This document shows positions 1 to 7,170 of a stretch of DNA of 64,000 bases, piece after piece; positions within the stretch are counted from its first letter, which is position 1; each line of letters starts with the position of its first letter. Source of the stretch: Rhodocyclaceae bacterium (GTDB lineage Bacteria; Pseudomonadota; Gammaproteobacteria; Burkholderiales; Rhodocyclaceae). The notes beneath the pieces were generated by a model. It made no database searches, was not told the origin of the DNA, and saw only the letters and a program-made list of their open reading frames with translations. The translations under genes and the position numbers were made by a program. The stretch is taken from positions 30,968-94,967 of the forward strand of contig JAEUNM010000098.1 of assembly GCA_016791105.1 (NCBI GenBank), written 5' to 3'.

Positions 1-692
1 TGCCCGGTACTTAGCGTATGCACGTATATGACGGGCTTTTTTTGCTCGAAGGACACATAGGCGAGCCTTTGTCCGTCCGGCGCCCAGGCCGGCGAAATGA
101 TGGGTTCGCGCGAACGCAGGGCGACCTGAGCATTCTGGCCATCGGCGTCGGCAATCTGCAATTCGTATTGCGGCCCGTTCTTCACGATATAGGCGATGCG
201 CGTGGAAAACACGCCGCGCTCGCCCAATAGTTTTTCGTAGACGAAATCGGAAATCCGGTGCCCGGCCGCACGCGCCTGCGAGGGCGCGAGCAGGAAAGCC
301 AAGCCGCCCAGTTCGCCGCCCTGCACGGTGTCGTGCAGTTTGACGCGCGCCTCGCTGCGGCCGGGGTCACTGCCGGTATTGATGCCGCCCGCCACCAGCG
401 CATCGGCGCCGCGCGCTTTCCAGTCGGCGGCATTGACAGGCGCGCTGGGTCCCAGGGGCGCAAAGCCCGGTTCGATCAGCGTAAATAATTTCGAACTATC
501 GAGATCGGCGCGCACCACCCCGCCGACCAGCGAAGGCAGCAGGCCGCTGCCTTCGAAATTGGCAACGGCGATGGGGATGCGCTTGGCACCGGCGCCACTT
601 ATTTCGATTGACAGTTCGGCATGCGCGGCCAGCGCCGTCGCAAATAAAGCGCTGGCGAGCAGCCGGCGCAGCAAGGTCGAAATGGATTGCAT
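1..692 (-). CDS. tolB: Tol-Pal system protein TolB (N-terminal part, cut by window edge)
   Basis: TolB is the periplasmic beta-propeller protein that links the TolQRA motor to the lipoprotein Pal. The reading frame starts with ATG at 692 and runs off the left edge, so about 230 codons are visible. The first 22 or so residues form a signal peptide (a double-Arg stretch, then a run of Leu/Ala ending AHA). After it comes the TolB amino-terminal domain beginning ELSIEISGAG, and the start of the propeller (QYELQIADADG, SPAWAPDG, VSFE). It lies 30 bases after tolA in the operon ybgC-tolQ-tolR-tolA-tolB. Identification is confident from sequence and order; the C-terminus cannot be seen. Confidence 0.95.
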   Translation of the reverse strand, partial: MQSISTLLRRLLASALFATALAAHAELSIEISGAGAKRIPIAVANFEGSGLLPSLVGGVVRADLDSSKLFTLIEPGFAPLGPSAPVNAADWKARGADALVAGGINTGSDPGRSEARVKLHDTVQGGELGGLAFLLAPSQARAAGHRISDFVYEKLLGERGVFSTRIAYIVKNGPQYELQIADADGQNAQVALRSREPIISPAWAPDGQRLAYVSFEQKKPVIYVHTLSTG

Positions 693-722
693 CGGCGAAT
701 TATATCTGCGGTGTATCGGTGG

Positions 723-1523
723 TTAATTTTCCAGCGGCCGGAATTTGAGCTTCAGGTCGCGCTGGAAAGCGCTCGGGTCGGTCGGCACCGGCAGTGGCGA
801 TGCCTTGAAAATGGCGCGCTCGATCGCCGCATCCAGGGCCGGATTCCCGGTGGATTTTTGCAGTTTTGCTTCCATGACGCTGCGGTCGGGCAATAGGTTG
901 ACGCGGAATATGGCTTCCGGATTGCCGCTCACGCCCGGCGGCAATACGATGTGCCGGCGCACCTGCGCGCTGATCGCGTCGGCCCATAGCGCCGAGGCGC
1001 GCTCGCTCGCCGCGCGCGCCTGGGTTTCGCGCAATTCACGATTCAGGCGATCCATTTCCTGCGCCGCCATGTTCTGGGTGATGCGCTGCGATTCGCGCGC
1101 AAGTTGCTGCTGCATGAGCTTGCGCTCCTGCTCGCGTTCCTTTTCGCGCTCTTTTTCGCGCTCGGCTTGCGGATCGGGTGGCGGCGGCTTGGGGGTTTCC
1201 TTGGGCTTTTCTTTCGGCTTTTCCTTGTCCTTGAGCGCGATGTCAGGCTTGGGCGGCGGCTTTACCTCCACCGGCGCCGGTGGCGGCTGCACTTGCGGTG
1301 CCGGCTGTGGTTTGGGCGGCGGCGGCTGCGGGCGCGGCGGCGCGACGCTGACCGGCTGCATGCGTACCAGTTCGACCTCCACCGCTGCGGGCGCTTTGTT
1401 CTGCCAGCGCACGCCGAAAATCAGGATGACCGCCAGCAGCACATGCACCGACACCGCCAGCACTGCCGAAACGAGCTTGGCCGGGTCCGATGCAGTCGAA
1501 TGCGGTAATACCGATTGGTTCAT
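723..1523 (-). CDS. tolA: Cell envelope integrity protein TolA
   Basis: TolA (266 aa) is the inner-membrane protein that spans the periplasm and passes the TolQR proton-motive energy to the outer membrane during constriction. A single transmembrane helix lies near residues 19-38. It is followed by a Pro-rich stretch, then a highly charged Lys/Glu/Arg helical region (repeated EREKEREKER-type sequence, residues about 100-175), and a compact C-terminal TonB/TolA-like domain (about 180-266, with the conserved run of a glycine-poor bacterial TolA-III fold). The start codon overlaps the tolR stop by 4 bases, which suggests translational coupling. The protein is shorter than E. coli TolA because the central helix is short. 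Confidence 0.93.
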   Translation of the reverse strand: MNQSVLPHSTASDPAKLVSAVLAVSVHVLLAVILIFGVRWQNKAPAAVEVELVRMQPVSVAPPRPQPPPPKPQPAPQVQPPPAPVEVKPPPKPDIALKDKEKPKEKPKETPKPPPPDPQAEREKEREKEREQERKLMQQQLARESQRITQNMAAQEMDRLNRELRETQARAASERASALWADAISAQVRRHIVLPPGVSGNPEAIFRVNLLPDRSVMEAKLQKSTGNPALDAAIERAIFKASPLPVPTDPSAFQRDLKLKFRPLEN

Positions 1524-1930
1524 CGCTCCGGTCGGCTTTGTACCAGTAGTCCGATTTTCTGCAGGCCGCCGCGCTGCAATTCGTCCAGCACGGCCACGAC
1601 GGCTTCGTAGCGCACCCGCTTGTCGCCCGCCACCAGCACCGGCCGCGGCGCGCCTTCGCCCTGAGCGGCCTGGATGGCGCGTACCAGTTGCGCCTTGTCC
1701 ATGGACTGTTCCTTGCCGGTTTTGGGGTCGCGCAGCGCCAGCGAGCCGTCTTCGCGTACCAGCAGTTCCAGCGGATCGGCCGGGGCCTGCGCGGCTTTGC
1801 CGACGCTGGGCACGTCTATCGAGGCGGACTGGATGAGCGGCGCGGTCACCATGAAAATGACGAGCAGCACCAGCATCACGTCGATATAGGGCACGACGTT
1901 GATCTGATTCATCAGGCGGCGCTGGCGCAT
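1520..1930 (-). CDS. tolR: Biopolymer transport protein TolR (ExbD family)
   Basis: TolR (136 aa) is the ExbD-type subunit of the TolQR proton channel. It begins with a short cytoplasmic N-terminus (MRQRRLMNQINVVPYIDV). One transmembrane helix (about residues 17-36) follows and carries the conserved Asp of the PYIDVMLVLLVIFM motif, which is the proton-carrying residue of the family. The rest is the periplasmic ExbD/TolR domain. It follows tolQ by about 33 bases and overlaps tolA by 4 bases. Length and motif match the family closely. Confidence 0.95.
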   Translation of the reverse strand: MRQRRLMNQINVVPYIDVMLVLLVIFMVTAPLIQSASIDVPSVGKAAQAPADPLELLVREDGSLALRDPKTGKEQSMDKAQLVRAIQAAQGEGAPRPVLVAGDKRVRYEAVVAVLDELQRGGLQKIGLLVQSRPER

Positions 1931-1963
1931 GCTTTCAGCGCTCCACGTGGGCGGCTGCGGCCC

Positions 1964-2638
1964 TCATCGCATCTGCCTTTGCAGGATGTTGGAAAATTCT
2001 TCCATGAAACTTTCCCAGCGTATGGACAGGCGATCGATGTCGTGCGCGAAGCGGTTGTATGCCACCACGGCCGGGATCGCCGCAAACAGACCGATCGCCG
2101 TAGCCACCAGCGCCTCCGCGATACCCGGCGCAACGTGCGCCAGCGTGGCCGAACTGACGTTGGCAAGGCCACGAAAGGCGTTCATGATGCCCCACACGGT
2201 ACCGAACAGGCCGACATAGGGGCTGACCGAGCCGGTCGAGGCAAGAAAGGCCAGGTGCGCTTCGAGGTCGTCCAGTTCGCGCTGAAAGGTCGCCCGCATC
2301 GCGCGCCGCGCGCCATCCAGTTGCGCCTGCCCGTCGCCGCGCTGGCCGCGCAATTTGGTGAATTCACGGTAGCCGGCTTCGAATATGCGCTCCATGCCGC
2401 CGCAGTTGTGGCGGTCGTTGGCGGCGCTCTGGTAGAGGGCGGCGAGGTCGCCGCCGCTCCAGAAATCCAGTTCGAAGCGGTCGGTCTTGTTGCGCGCGCG
2501 GCGAATCGCGAACCACTTGCGGAATATCCAGTACCAACTCATGAACGACACTGCCAGCAGCAAGGCCATCACGAGCTTGACGGTAAGACTGGCATTGCTG
2601 ACCAGTTCGAGGATGGCCATGTCTTGTGTAACGTTCAT
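1964..2638 (-). CDS. tolQ: Tol-Pal motor protein TolQ (ExbB/MotA family)
   Basis: TolQ (224 aa) forms the pentameric channel around TolR. It has an N-terminal helix (about 15-37), a large cytoplasmic loop, and two further helices in the MotA/TolQ/ExbB domain with the characteristic VGLFGTVWGIMNAF and GIAEALVATAIGLFAAIPAVVAYN segments. The ATG at 2638 lies 27 bases after ybgC. TolQ, TolR and TolA are all intact here, so the motor is likely functional; pal would be expected downstream of tolB, outside the window. Confidence 0.95.
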   Translation of the reverse strand: MNVTQDMAILELVSNASLTVKLVMALLLAVSFMSWYWIFRKWFAIRRARNKTDRFELDFWSGGDLAALYQSAANDRHNCGGMERIFEAGYREFTKLRGQRGDGQAQLDGARRAMRATFQRELDDLEAHLAFLASTGSVSPYVGLFGTVWGIMNAFRGLANVSSATLAHVAPGIAEALVATAIGLFAAIPAVVAYNRFAHDIDRLSIRWESFMEEFSNILQRQMR

Positions 2639-2665
2639 TCTTGTAGCCGGGCGGTAAGAGGAAAA

Positions 2666-3103
2666 TCAGGGATGGGAAAAACAGGCGCGCAAATCGGGCG
2701 GGATGGGCATCGGCCGGCCCCGCGCATGATTGACGCAGGCCACGACCACTTCGCATTCAAACAGCAACTGACCGGCGCGCGCGATGCGCTGGGCGAATAC
2801 TACGCTGGCACCGGCCAGGCGCGCGACCTGAGTGGACACGTCGAGCGCATCGTCCAGCCGCGCCGGCGCGACAAATTCCGCTTTCAGGCGCCGCACCATG
2901 AAAGCGATGCCGCGCTCGTCCAACAGAGTTTTTTGTTCCACGCCGCACTGGCGCAGCCATTCCGTGCGAGCGCGCTCGCAAAACTTGAGGTAATTGGCGT
3001 AATACACCACTGCGCCGGCGTCGGTGTCTTCGTAATACACCCGCACGGTGTAGCGAAATGAGGCCGGGCTCGGGCCGTTCGCCGGGGTTGGGGCCGCAGA
3101 CAT
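2666..3103 (-). CDS. ybgC: Tol-Pal-associated acyl-CoA thioesterase YbgC
   Basis: This is a small hot-dog-fold thioesterase (145 aa) that heads the tol-pal operon, as in most proteobacteria. The signature YYEDTDAGAVVYYANYLKF contains the catalytic Asp of 4-hydroxybenzoyl-CoA thioesterase-like enzymes, and the following RARTEWLR is also typical. YbgC family members hydrolyse acyl-CoA or acyl-ACP and are linked to phospholipid metabolism. The ATG at 3103 gives a slightly long Pro/Ala-rich N-terminus of about 15 residues before the domain begins at FRYTVRVYYED. A candidate promoter with an inverted repeat lies about 50 bases upstream. Confidence 0.93.
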   Translation of the reverse strand: MSAAPTPANGPSPASFRYTVRVYYEDTDAGAVVYYANYLKFCERARTEWLRQCGVEQKTLLDERGIAFMVRRLKAEFVAPARLDDALDVSTQVARLAGASVVFAQRIARAGQLLFECEVVVACVNHARGRPMPIPPDLRACFSHP

Positions 3104-3154
3104 GGGCGCATTCTACCCGAGCCCACCGTCCGCACGCCGCATGCCGGGCAAATC

Positions 3155-3175
3155 GGCGTTACGTATTGTAACGCC
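3155..3175 (-). promoter_or_regulatory. Inverted repeat over a candidate -10 element upstream of ybgC
   Basis: There is a perfect 8-bp inverted repeat, GGCGTTAC / GTAACGCC, with a 5-base spacer. Read on the minus strand it contains TACAAT, a good -10 hexamer, about 60 bases before the ybgC start. No convincing -35 hexamer is seen at the usual distance. The arrangement looks like an operator covering the promoter of the tol-pal operon. The rest of the 300-base divergent gap to glrK (3104-3405) shows no gene and no other clear signal. Confidence 0.4.
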
Positions 3176-3405
3176 GCCGGTTGCTCATCTGCTGCACGGC
3201 TGCCGCGCGGCACGAGCGCTGCGGCCAGGGAACTCGCGTACCATGCGCGGGCGGCGCGCGGAAAAGGTGCGCAGGCATTGCGGAGTCGTACAGGCATGGG
3301 TTGGCTGGACATGGCGGATATTGCGGTATACGCGGCACGGCGGCGCTCGGGGTTGGCGTCGCCGGTAAATTTGTCGCGGCGCCGCACCGGGAAGGCCGCC
3401 CGGCC

Positions 3406-4848
3406 ATGATGGGGCTTGCCGCCTATCCGCGCTCGTTCGGGCGCTTGCTGTGGATAGGGTTTGTGCTGGTGGCCACGCCGGCCATATTGGGCGTACTGAC
3501 CAGCGCGATTTCGGTCACCCAACTGGCCGGCCGCGGCGAACGTGCGGTGGTGCGCTCGGTACAGAACGCGCTGAGCGAGCGCCGCCTGGGCGAGGCGCTG
3601 GTGGGGCTGGAGCGCAATGCACGCCAGTTCGCCATCGTGAGCGCGCCGGAATGGCTGGAAGCTTACGACACCAATCGCAAGCACCTCTATCAGGCCATCG
3701 CGGATATCGAACTGCTCGATCCGGATGCCGATGAGCGGGCCGCGCTGGCGGAAGTGCGCCAGCTCGAAAGCGACATCCATGAGGCCTTGATGGCGCCGCG
3801 CGTGAATGCAAAAAAGCTGGCACCGGCGCTGGAAAAGTTCGTCCAGTTGCGCGAAAAGGCCGGTGAATTGCGTGCCGCCGGCGAGCGGCGCACGGCCGAA
3901 GAAGCGGAAGCGCTGCGCCAGGATGCCGAGCGCGCACGTTCCATCACCCTGTGGCAATTGGCGGGCCTCATCCCGGTCATGATTTTCCTGGTCGGCGGCT
4001 TCACCACCTTGATCGGCCGCCCGATACGCCAGCTCGATCGCGCCATCCGCCGCCTGGGCCGCGGCCAGCTGGCCGAGCCGGTGGCCGTGCAAGGCACGGA
4101 AGATCTGGAAGAATTGGGGCGCCGCCTGGACTGGATGCGCGAACAGCTCATAGACCTGGAACGCGAAAAAAACCGCTTCCTGCGCGAAATATCCCACGCG
4201 CTCAAAACCCCGCTGACGGCGCTGCGCGAGGGCGCTGAACTGCTGGGCGAAGAGGCGCTGGGCAAGCTGAACGACGAACAGCGCGAAGTCGTCGACATCC
4301 TGCGCCGGCAGAGCCACGAATTGCAGCAATTGATTGCCGGTCTGCTGCAATACGAAGCGGCCCAGTTCCAGCGCACCGTGCTCGACACCCAGCCCACCCA
4401 GCTTACGCCGCTGGTGGAACAGGTGCTGGACAATCATGCCCTCGCCGCGCGCGCCAGGAGCCTGCATGTGGAACGTGCCATAGAGCCGCTGGAACTGCTC
4501 ATCGACGCCGGGAAAATCCGCGCGATACTGGATAATCTGCTGTCGAATGCAATCAAGTATTCGCCCGCCGAGGGCAGCGTGGCGGTGCAAGTGCGCTACA
4601 TGGAGGGCAAACTGGTGCTGGACGTCGAGGACCAAGGTCCGGGCATACCGCCGGAAGAACGCGCCGCGATTTTCGAACCTTTCGTGCGCGGGCGCGCCTT
4701 GCCGTCGGGTCGCGTGGAAGGGTCGGGCGTAGGCCTGTCCATCGTGCGCGAACATGCCCAGGCGCACGGCGGCAAGGTGGAACTGGTATCGGGCGATTCG
4801 GGCGCGCACATGCGCGTCACGATACCCGCCGAGCGATCTGGACACTGA
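3406..4848 (+). CDS. glrK: Sensor histidine kinase, GlrK/QseE type
   Basis: This is the membrane sensor kinase (480 aa) partner of the sigma54 activator two genes downstream. It has a transmembrane helix at about 15-35, a periplasmic helical sensor region of about 150 residues, and a second helix near 185-207 (LAGLIPVMIFLVGGFTTLIG). A HAMP segment, the H-box with phospho-accepting His264 (REISHALKTPLTAL), an N-box (NLLSNAIKYS) and G-boxes (DQGPGIP, GSGVGLSIV) follow. ATG at 3406 was chosen over the far upstream ATG at 3181 because the first helix then begins at the normal distance. The order kinase, lipoprotein, regulator is that of enterobacterial glrK-qseG-glrR. An alternative name is qseE. 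Confidence 0.85.
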   Translation: MMGLAAYPRSFGRLLWIGFVLVATPAILGVLTSAISVTQLAGRGERAVVRSVQNALSERRLGEALVGLERNARQFAIVSAPEWLEAYDTNRKHLYQAIADIELLDPDADERAALAEVRQLESDIHEALMAPRVNAKKLAPALEKFVQLREKAGELRAAGERRTAEEAEALRQDAERARSITLWQLAGLIPVMIFLVGGFTTLIGRPIRQLDRAIRRLGRGQLAEPVAVQGTEDLEELGRRLDWMREQLIDLEREKNRFLREISHALKTPLTALREGAELLGEEALGKLNDEQREVVDILRRQSHELQQLIAGLLQYEAAQFQRTVLDTQPTQLTPLVEQVLDNHALAARARSLHVERAIEPLELLIDAGKIRAILDNLLSNAIKYSPAEGSVAVQVRYMEGKLVLDVEDQGPGIPPEERAAIFEPFVRGRALPSGRVEGSGVGLSIVREHAQAHGGKVELVSGDSGAHMRVTIPAERSGH

Positions 4849-4849
4849 C

Positions 4850-5407
4850 ATGGCCGGCCACCTCGCCACAGGCAGTGCGCCGCGCGCGCCATCTGCGCGG
4901 GTTGCCCTGGCGCTCATCTGTGCGCAGTTGCTCGGCGCCGCCTGCACCGCCACCAAGCCACCTGAAACAGCGAGCGGCACGGCCACCAAAGACCACGCTC
5001 GAAGCGCCGAGCCCTGGCTGCGCGGGCTGGCAGCCAAGCCACAGTCGGAAGCGGAAAATCTGTTGTTCTATTTCGGCTGGGCGCAGCGCCTGCCGGCGGC
5101 GGAGGGCGCTCGCGAACTGGACGCCGCGCGTACCACCTGTATCCGGCAGCGCTCGGATTTCAACTGCCTGCGCTATGCCTTGGCGCTGGACGCCACCCAT
5201 GCGCCGGCCGATCCGCGTCTGGCCGACTGGCTCGCCCCCATCCAGAAAAACCGCAATTCGCCGCTGTATGCGCTGGCGCAACTGCTCAGCAGCCACGACG
5301 TCGAAATGCGGCGCCAGGACATCCAGATCGAAAACCTGCAGAAAAAGCTGGATGCATTGAAAAACCTGGAAAAAAACATGAGCGAAAAAGCTGGGGGCGG
5401 GCGATGA
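4850..5407 (+). CDS. QseG-like outer-membrane lipoprotein between glrK and glrR
   Basis: This 185-residue protein starts one base after the glrK stop and overlaps glrR by 4 bases. A hydrophobic N-terminal stretch ends in LLGAAC with Cys32, a plausible though not perfect lipobox. A helical domain with two further Cys follows (CIRQRSDFNCLRYALAL), then a C-terminal coiled coil (DIQIENLQKKLDALKNLEK). In enterobacteria the equivalent slot is filled by QseG (YfhG), an outer-membrane lipoprotein needed for signalling by QseE. Sequence conservation of that family is low, so the call rests on position, lipobox and coiled coil. Confidence 0.65.
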   Translation: MAGHLATGSAPRAPSARVALALICAQLLGAACTATKPPETASGTATKDHARSAEPWLRGLAAKPQSEAENLLFYFGWAQRLPAAEGARELDAARTTCIRQRSDFNCLRYALALDATHAPADPRLADWLAPIQKNRNSPLYALAQLLSSHDVEMRRQDIQIENLQKKLDALKNLEKNMSEKAGGGR

Positions 5408-6759
5408 GCGCCGCACGCGGCCGCGTTCTGGCGGTGGACGACGATCCCGACCTGCTGCGCCTGCTGGCGCTGCGGCTCAAGGCGGCCGGATTCGAAGTCA
5501 TCACGGCGGATAGCGGCGAACGCGCGCTGGCTTTGCTGGCGGCCAGCCGGGTGCAGGTACTCATTACCGATTTGCGCATGGGGGGGATGGACGGCATGGC
5601 CTTGTTCGAAGCCGTGCAGCGCCAGCAACCGTCCCTGCCGGTCATCATGCTCACCGCGCACGGGAGCATTCCGGATGCGGTGGCCGCCACCCAACGCGGG
5701 GTATTCGGCTATCTGGAAAAGCCGGTCGATGCGGCGCGCCTGCTCGCCACCGTGGAACATGCCGCCGCACTCAACGCGCCGCCCGCCACGGCGCAGGACG
5801 AAGCGTGGCGCGCCGACATTCTGACCTGCTCCAACCGCATGGAAGAAGTGCTCGCAAAAGCCAAACTGGTGGCCGACGTGGACGCGCCGGTGCTCATCGT
5901 CGGCGCCAGTGGCTCGGGGAAAGAAATGCTGGCGCGCGCCATACACCGCGCCGGCCGGCGCGCACGCTCCCCTTTCGTCGCCATCAATTGCGGCGCAATC
6001 CCGGAAAACCTGCTCGAATCGGAACTGTTCGGCTACACCAAGGGCGCTTTTACCGGTGCCGCGCGCGATCACACCGGGCTCATCATCGCCGCCAACGGCG
6101 GCACGCTATTTCTGGACGAAATCGGCGACATGCCCCTGCCGCTGCAGGTGAAATTGCTGCGCGTGCTGCAGGAGCGTGAGTTACGGCCGCTGGGTGCGAC
6201 CGAAACGCGCAGTTTCGACGTGCGCGTCATTTCGGCGACCCATCGCGATCTGGACGCGCGCATGGCCGAAGGTCTGTTCCGCGAAGATTTGTATTACCGC
6301 CTCAAGGTGGTCACGCTGGAACTACCCGCGCTGGAGGCGCGGCGCGAAGATATTCCGCTGTTGGCGCGTCAATTCCTGAACAAGCTGGCAACGCAATACG
6401 GCAAGGATATGCGCGGCTTCGCGCCCGAAGCGCTGGAATTGCTGGCGCACGCGGCCTGGCCCGGCAACGTGCGCCAGCTCTATAACGTCGTGGAACAGGC
6501 GGTCGCGCTATCCACGGCGCCCATCGTGCCGCCCGCGCTGGTGGAACAGGCGATACGCAAAACCGAATCGGCCATCGCCTCGTTCGAGGACGCGCGCAAT
6601 TCATTCGAGCGCGAATATCTGGCGCAATTGCTCAAGCTTACCGGCGGCAACGTCAGTCAGGCGGCGCGGCTGGCGAAGCGCAACCGCACGGAGTTTTACA
6701 AGCTGCTCGGGCGGCACAAGCTGGAACCGGCGCAATTCAAGCCGGGCGACGAAGACTGA
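5404..6759 (+). CDS. glrR: Sigma54-dependent response regulator, GlrR/QseF type
   Basis: This NtrC-family activator (451 aa) consists of a receiver domain with phospho-acceptor Asp56 (LITDLRMGG) and a AAA+ sigma54-interaction domain. The AAA+ domain carries Walker A GASGSGKE (167-174), the GAFTGA loop (214-219) that touches sigma54, and Walker B GGTLFLDE (232-239). A C-terminal Fis-type helix-turn-helix (GGNVSQAARLAKRNRTEFYKLL, about 414-436) completes it. All elements needed for activation are intact. The start codon overlaps the upstream lipoprotein gene. GlrR is known to bind TGTC-N10-GACA; two such boxes and a sigma54 promoter lie immediately downstream. Confidence 0.88.
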   Translation: MSAARGRVLAVDDDPDLLRLLALRLKAAGFEVITADSGERALALLAASRVQVLITDLRMGGMDGMALFEAVQRQQPSLPVIMLTAHGSIPDAVAATQRGVFGYLEKPVDAARLLATVEHAAALNAPPATAQDEAWRADILTCSNRMEEVLAKAKLVADVDAPVLIVGASGSGKEMLARAIHRAGRRARSPFVAINCGAIPENLLESELFGYTKGAFTGAARDHTGLIIAANGGTLFLDEIGDMPLPLQVKLLRVLQERELRPLGATETRSFDVRVISATHRDLDARMAEGLFREDLYYRLKVVTLELPALEARREDIPLLARQFLNKLATQYGKDMRGFAPEALELLAHAAWPGNVRQLYNVVEQAVALSTAPIVPPALVEQAIRKTESAIASFEDARNSFEREYLAQLLKLTGGNVSQAARLAKRNRTEFYKLLGRHKLEPAQFKPGDED

Positions 6760-6788
6760 AGCAAAGGCTGCTTGCAGCCGACCGCGCC

Positions 6789-6806
6789 TGTCTCACCGCG
6801 ACGACA
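6789..6806 (+). promoter_or_regulatory. Putative GlrR operator, distal box
   Basis: TGTC (6789-6792), ten bases, GACA (6803-6806). This is an exact match to the reported GlrR consensus TGTC-N10-GACA. It sits 30 bases after the glrR stop and about 163 bases before the predicted sigma54 start site, a normal distance for an upstream activating site. Confidence 0.65.
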
Positions 6807-6852
6807 AAAACCCCCTCATATTTTCAGTGACTTACAGGCGATTTCCGGGCGT

Positions 6853-6870
6853 TGTCGGGAATCGGCGACA
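6853..6870 (+). promoter_or_regulatory. Putative GlrR operator, proximal box
   Basis: This is a second perfect TGTC-N10-GACA (TGTC 6853-6856, GACA 6867-6870), 64 bases after the first, which is close to six helical turns and so the same face of the DNA. It lies about 100 bases before the predicted start. An A/T-rich tract at 6913-6931, unusual in this GC-rich window, lies between it and the promoter and could bend DNA (for example through IHF). Confidence 0.7.
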
Positions 6871-6934
6871 GGCCGCGCCTGGCGAAGTTCTGCGCCTCCA
6901 GCACAAACCCCTGTTTTAAAAGCAATTTTTTGGC

Positions 6935-6950
6935 TGGCACGAAGCCTGCT
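6935..6950 (+). promoter_or_regulatory. Sigma54 (-24/-12) promoter
   Basis: TGGCACGAAGCCTGCT matches the sigma54 consensus TGGCACG-N4-TTGC(A/T) at all key bases: GG at -24, GC at -12, and exactly ten bases between the two dinucleotides. The only deviation is C for T at one -14/-15 position. The predicted start is near 6961. With the two GlrR boxes upstream this forms a complete enhancer-promoter unit. Confidence 0.75.
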
Positions 6951-6960
6951 ATGGATAAAA

Positions 6961-7170
6961 CCAAGCGGTTTGTCGGGTCGGCCTCCAACACAGGGCCAGC
7001 GCGATCGAATCGAGGCGCCCGTCGGGCGCCGCAAAGAATGCCCGGAGGCAGGGAAAAGGACCACATCCCAACCTCCCATCCCACTGCCGGGGGTGTAGTC
7101 GTAATACGCCACTCCCTGCCTCCGGGCTACCTTATCGGATGGGTGCTGACCAAAGTCCGGGCGGGCAATC
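6961..7170 (+). ncRNA. Candidate structured leader or small RNA made from the sigma54 promoter
   Basis: No credible protein is encoded here, but the sequence is rich in secondary structure. A 7-bp hairpin with a 3-base loop (GGCGCCC at 7014-7020, GGGCGCC at 7024-7030) is followed by a perfect 15-bp inverted repeat (7040-7054 with 7113-7127). The repeat encloses 58 bases that include the pyrimidine-rich stretch ATCCCAACCTCCCATCCC, which could pair with Shine-Dalgarno sequences. No U-run terminator is evident, so this may be the 5' leader of the gene at 7171 rather than a free small RNA. No similarity to E. coli GlmY was recognised. Confidence 0.45.

Noticed and set aside
2884..5037. A 717-codon open frame on the minus strand opposite ybgC and glrK
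   Set aside because: It is a GC-driven shadow: its last part overlaps ybgC in another frame, the rest is antisense to the intact kinase, and no protein family features are seen.
7151..7170. AAAGTCCGGGC resembling the conserved core of RNase P RNA
   Set aside because: Only this short piece matches. The other conserved segments and the overall fold of RNase P RNA are absent.
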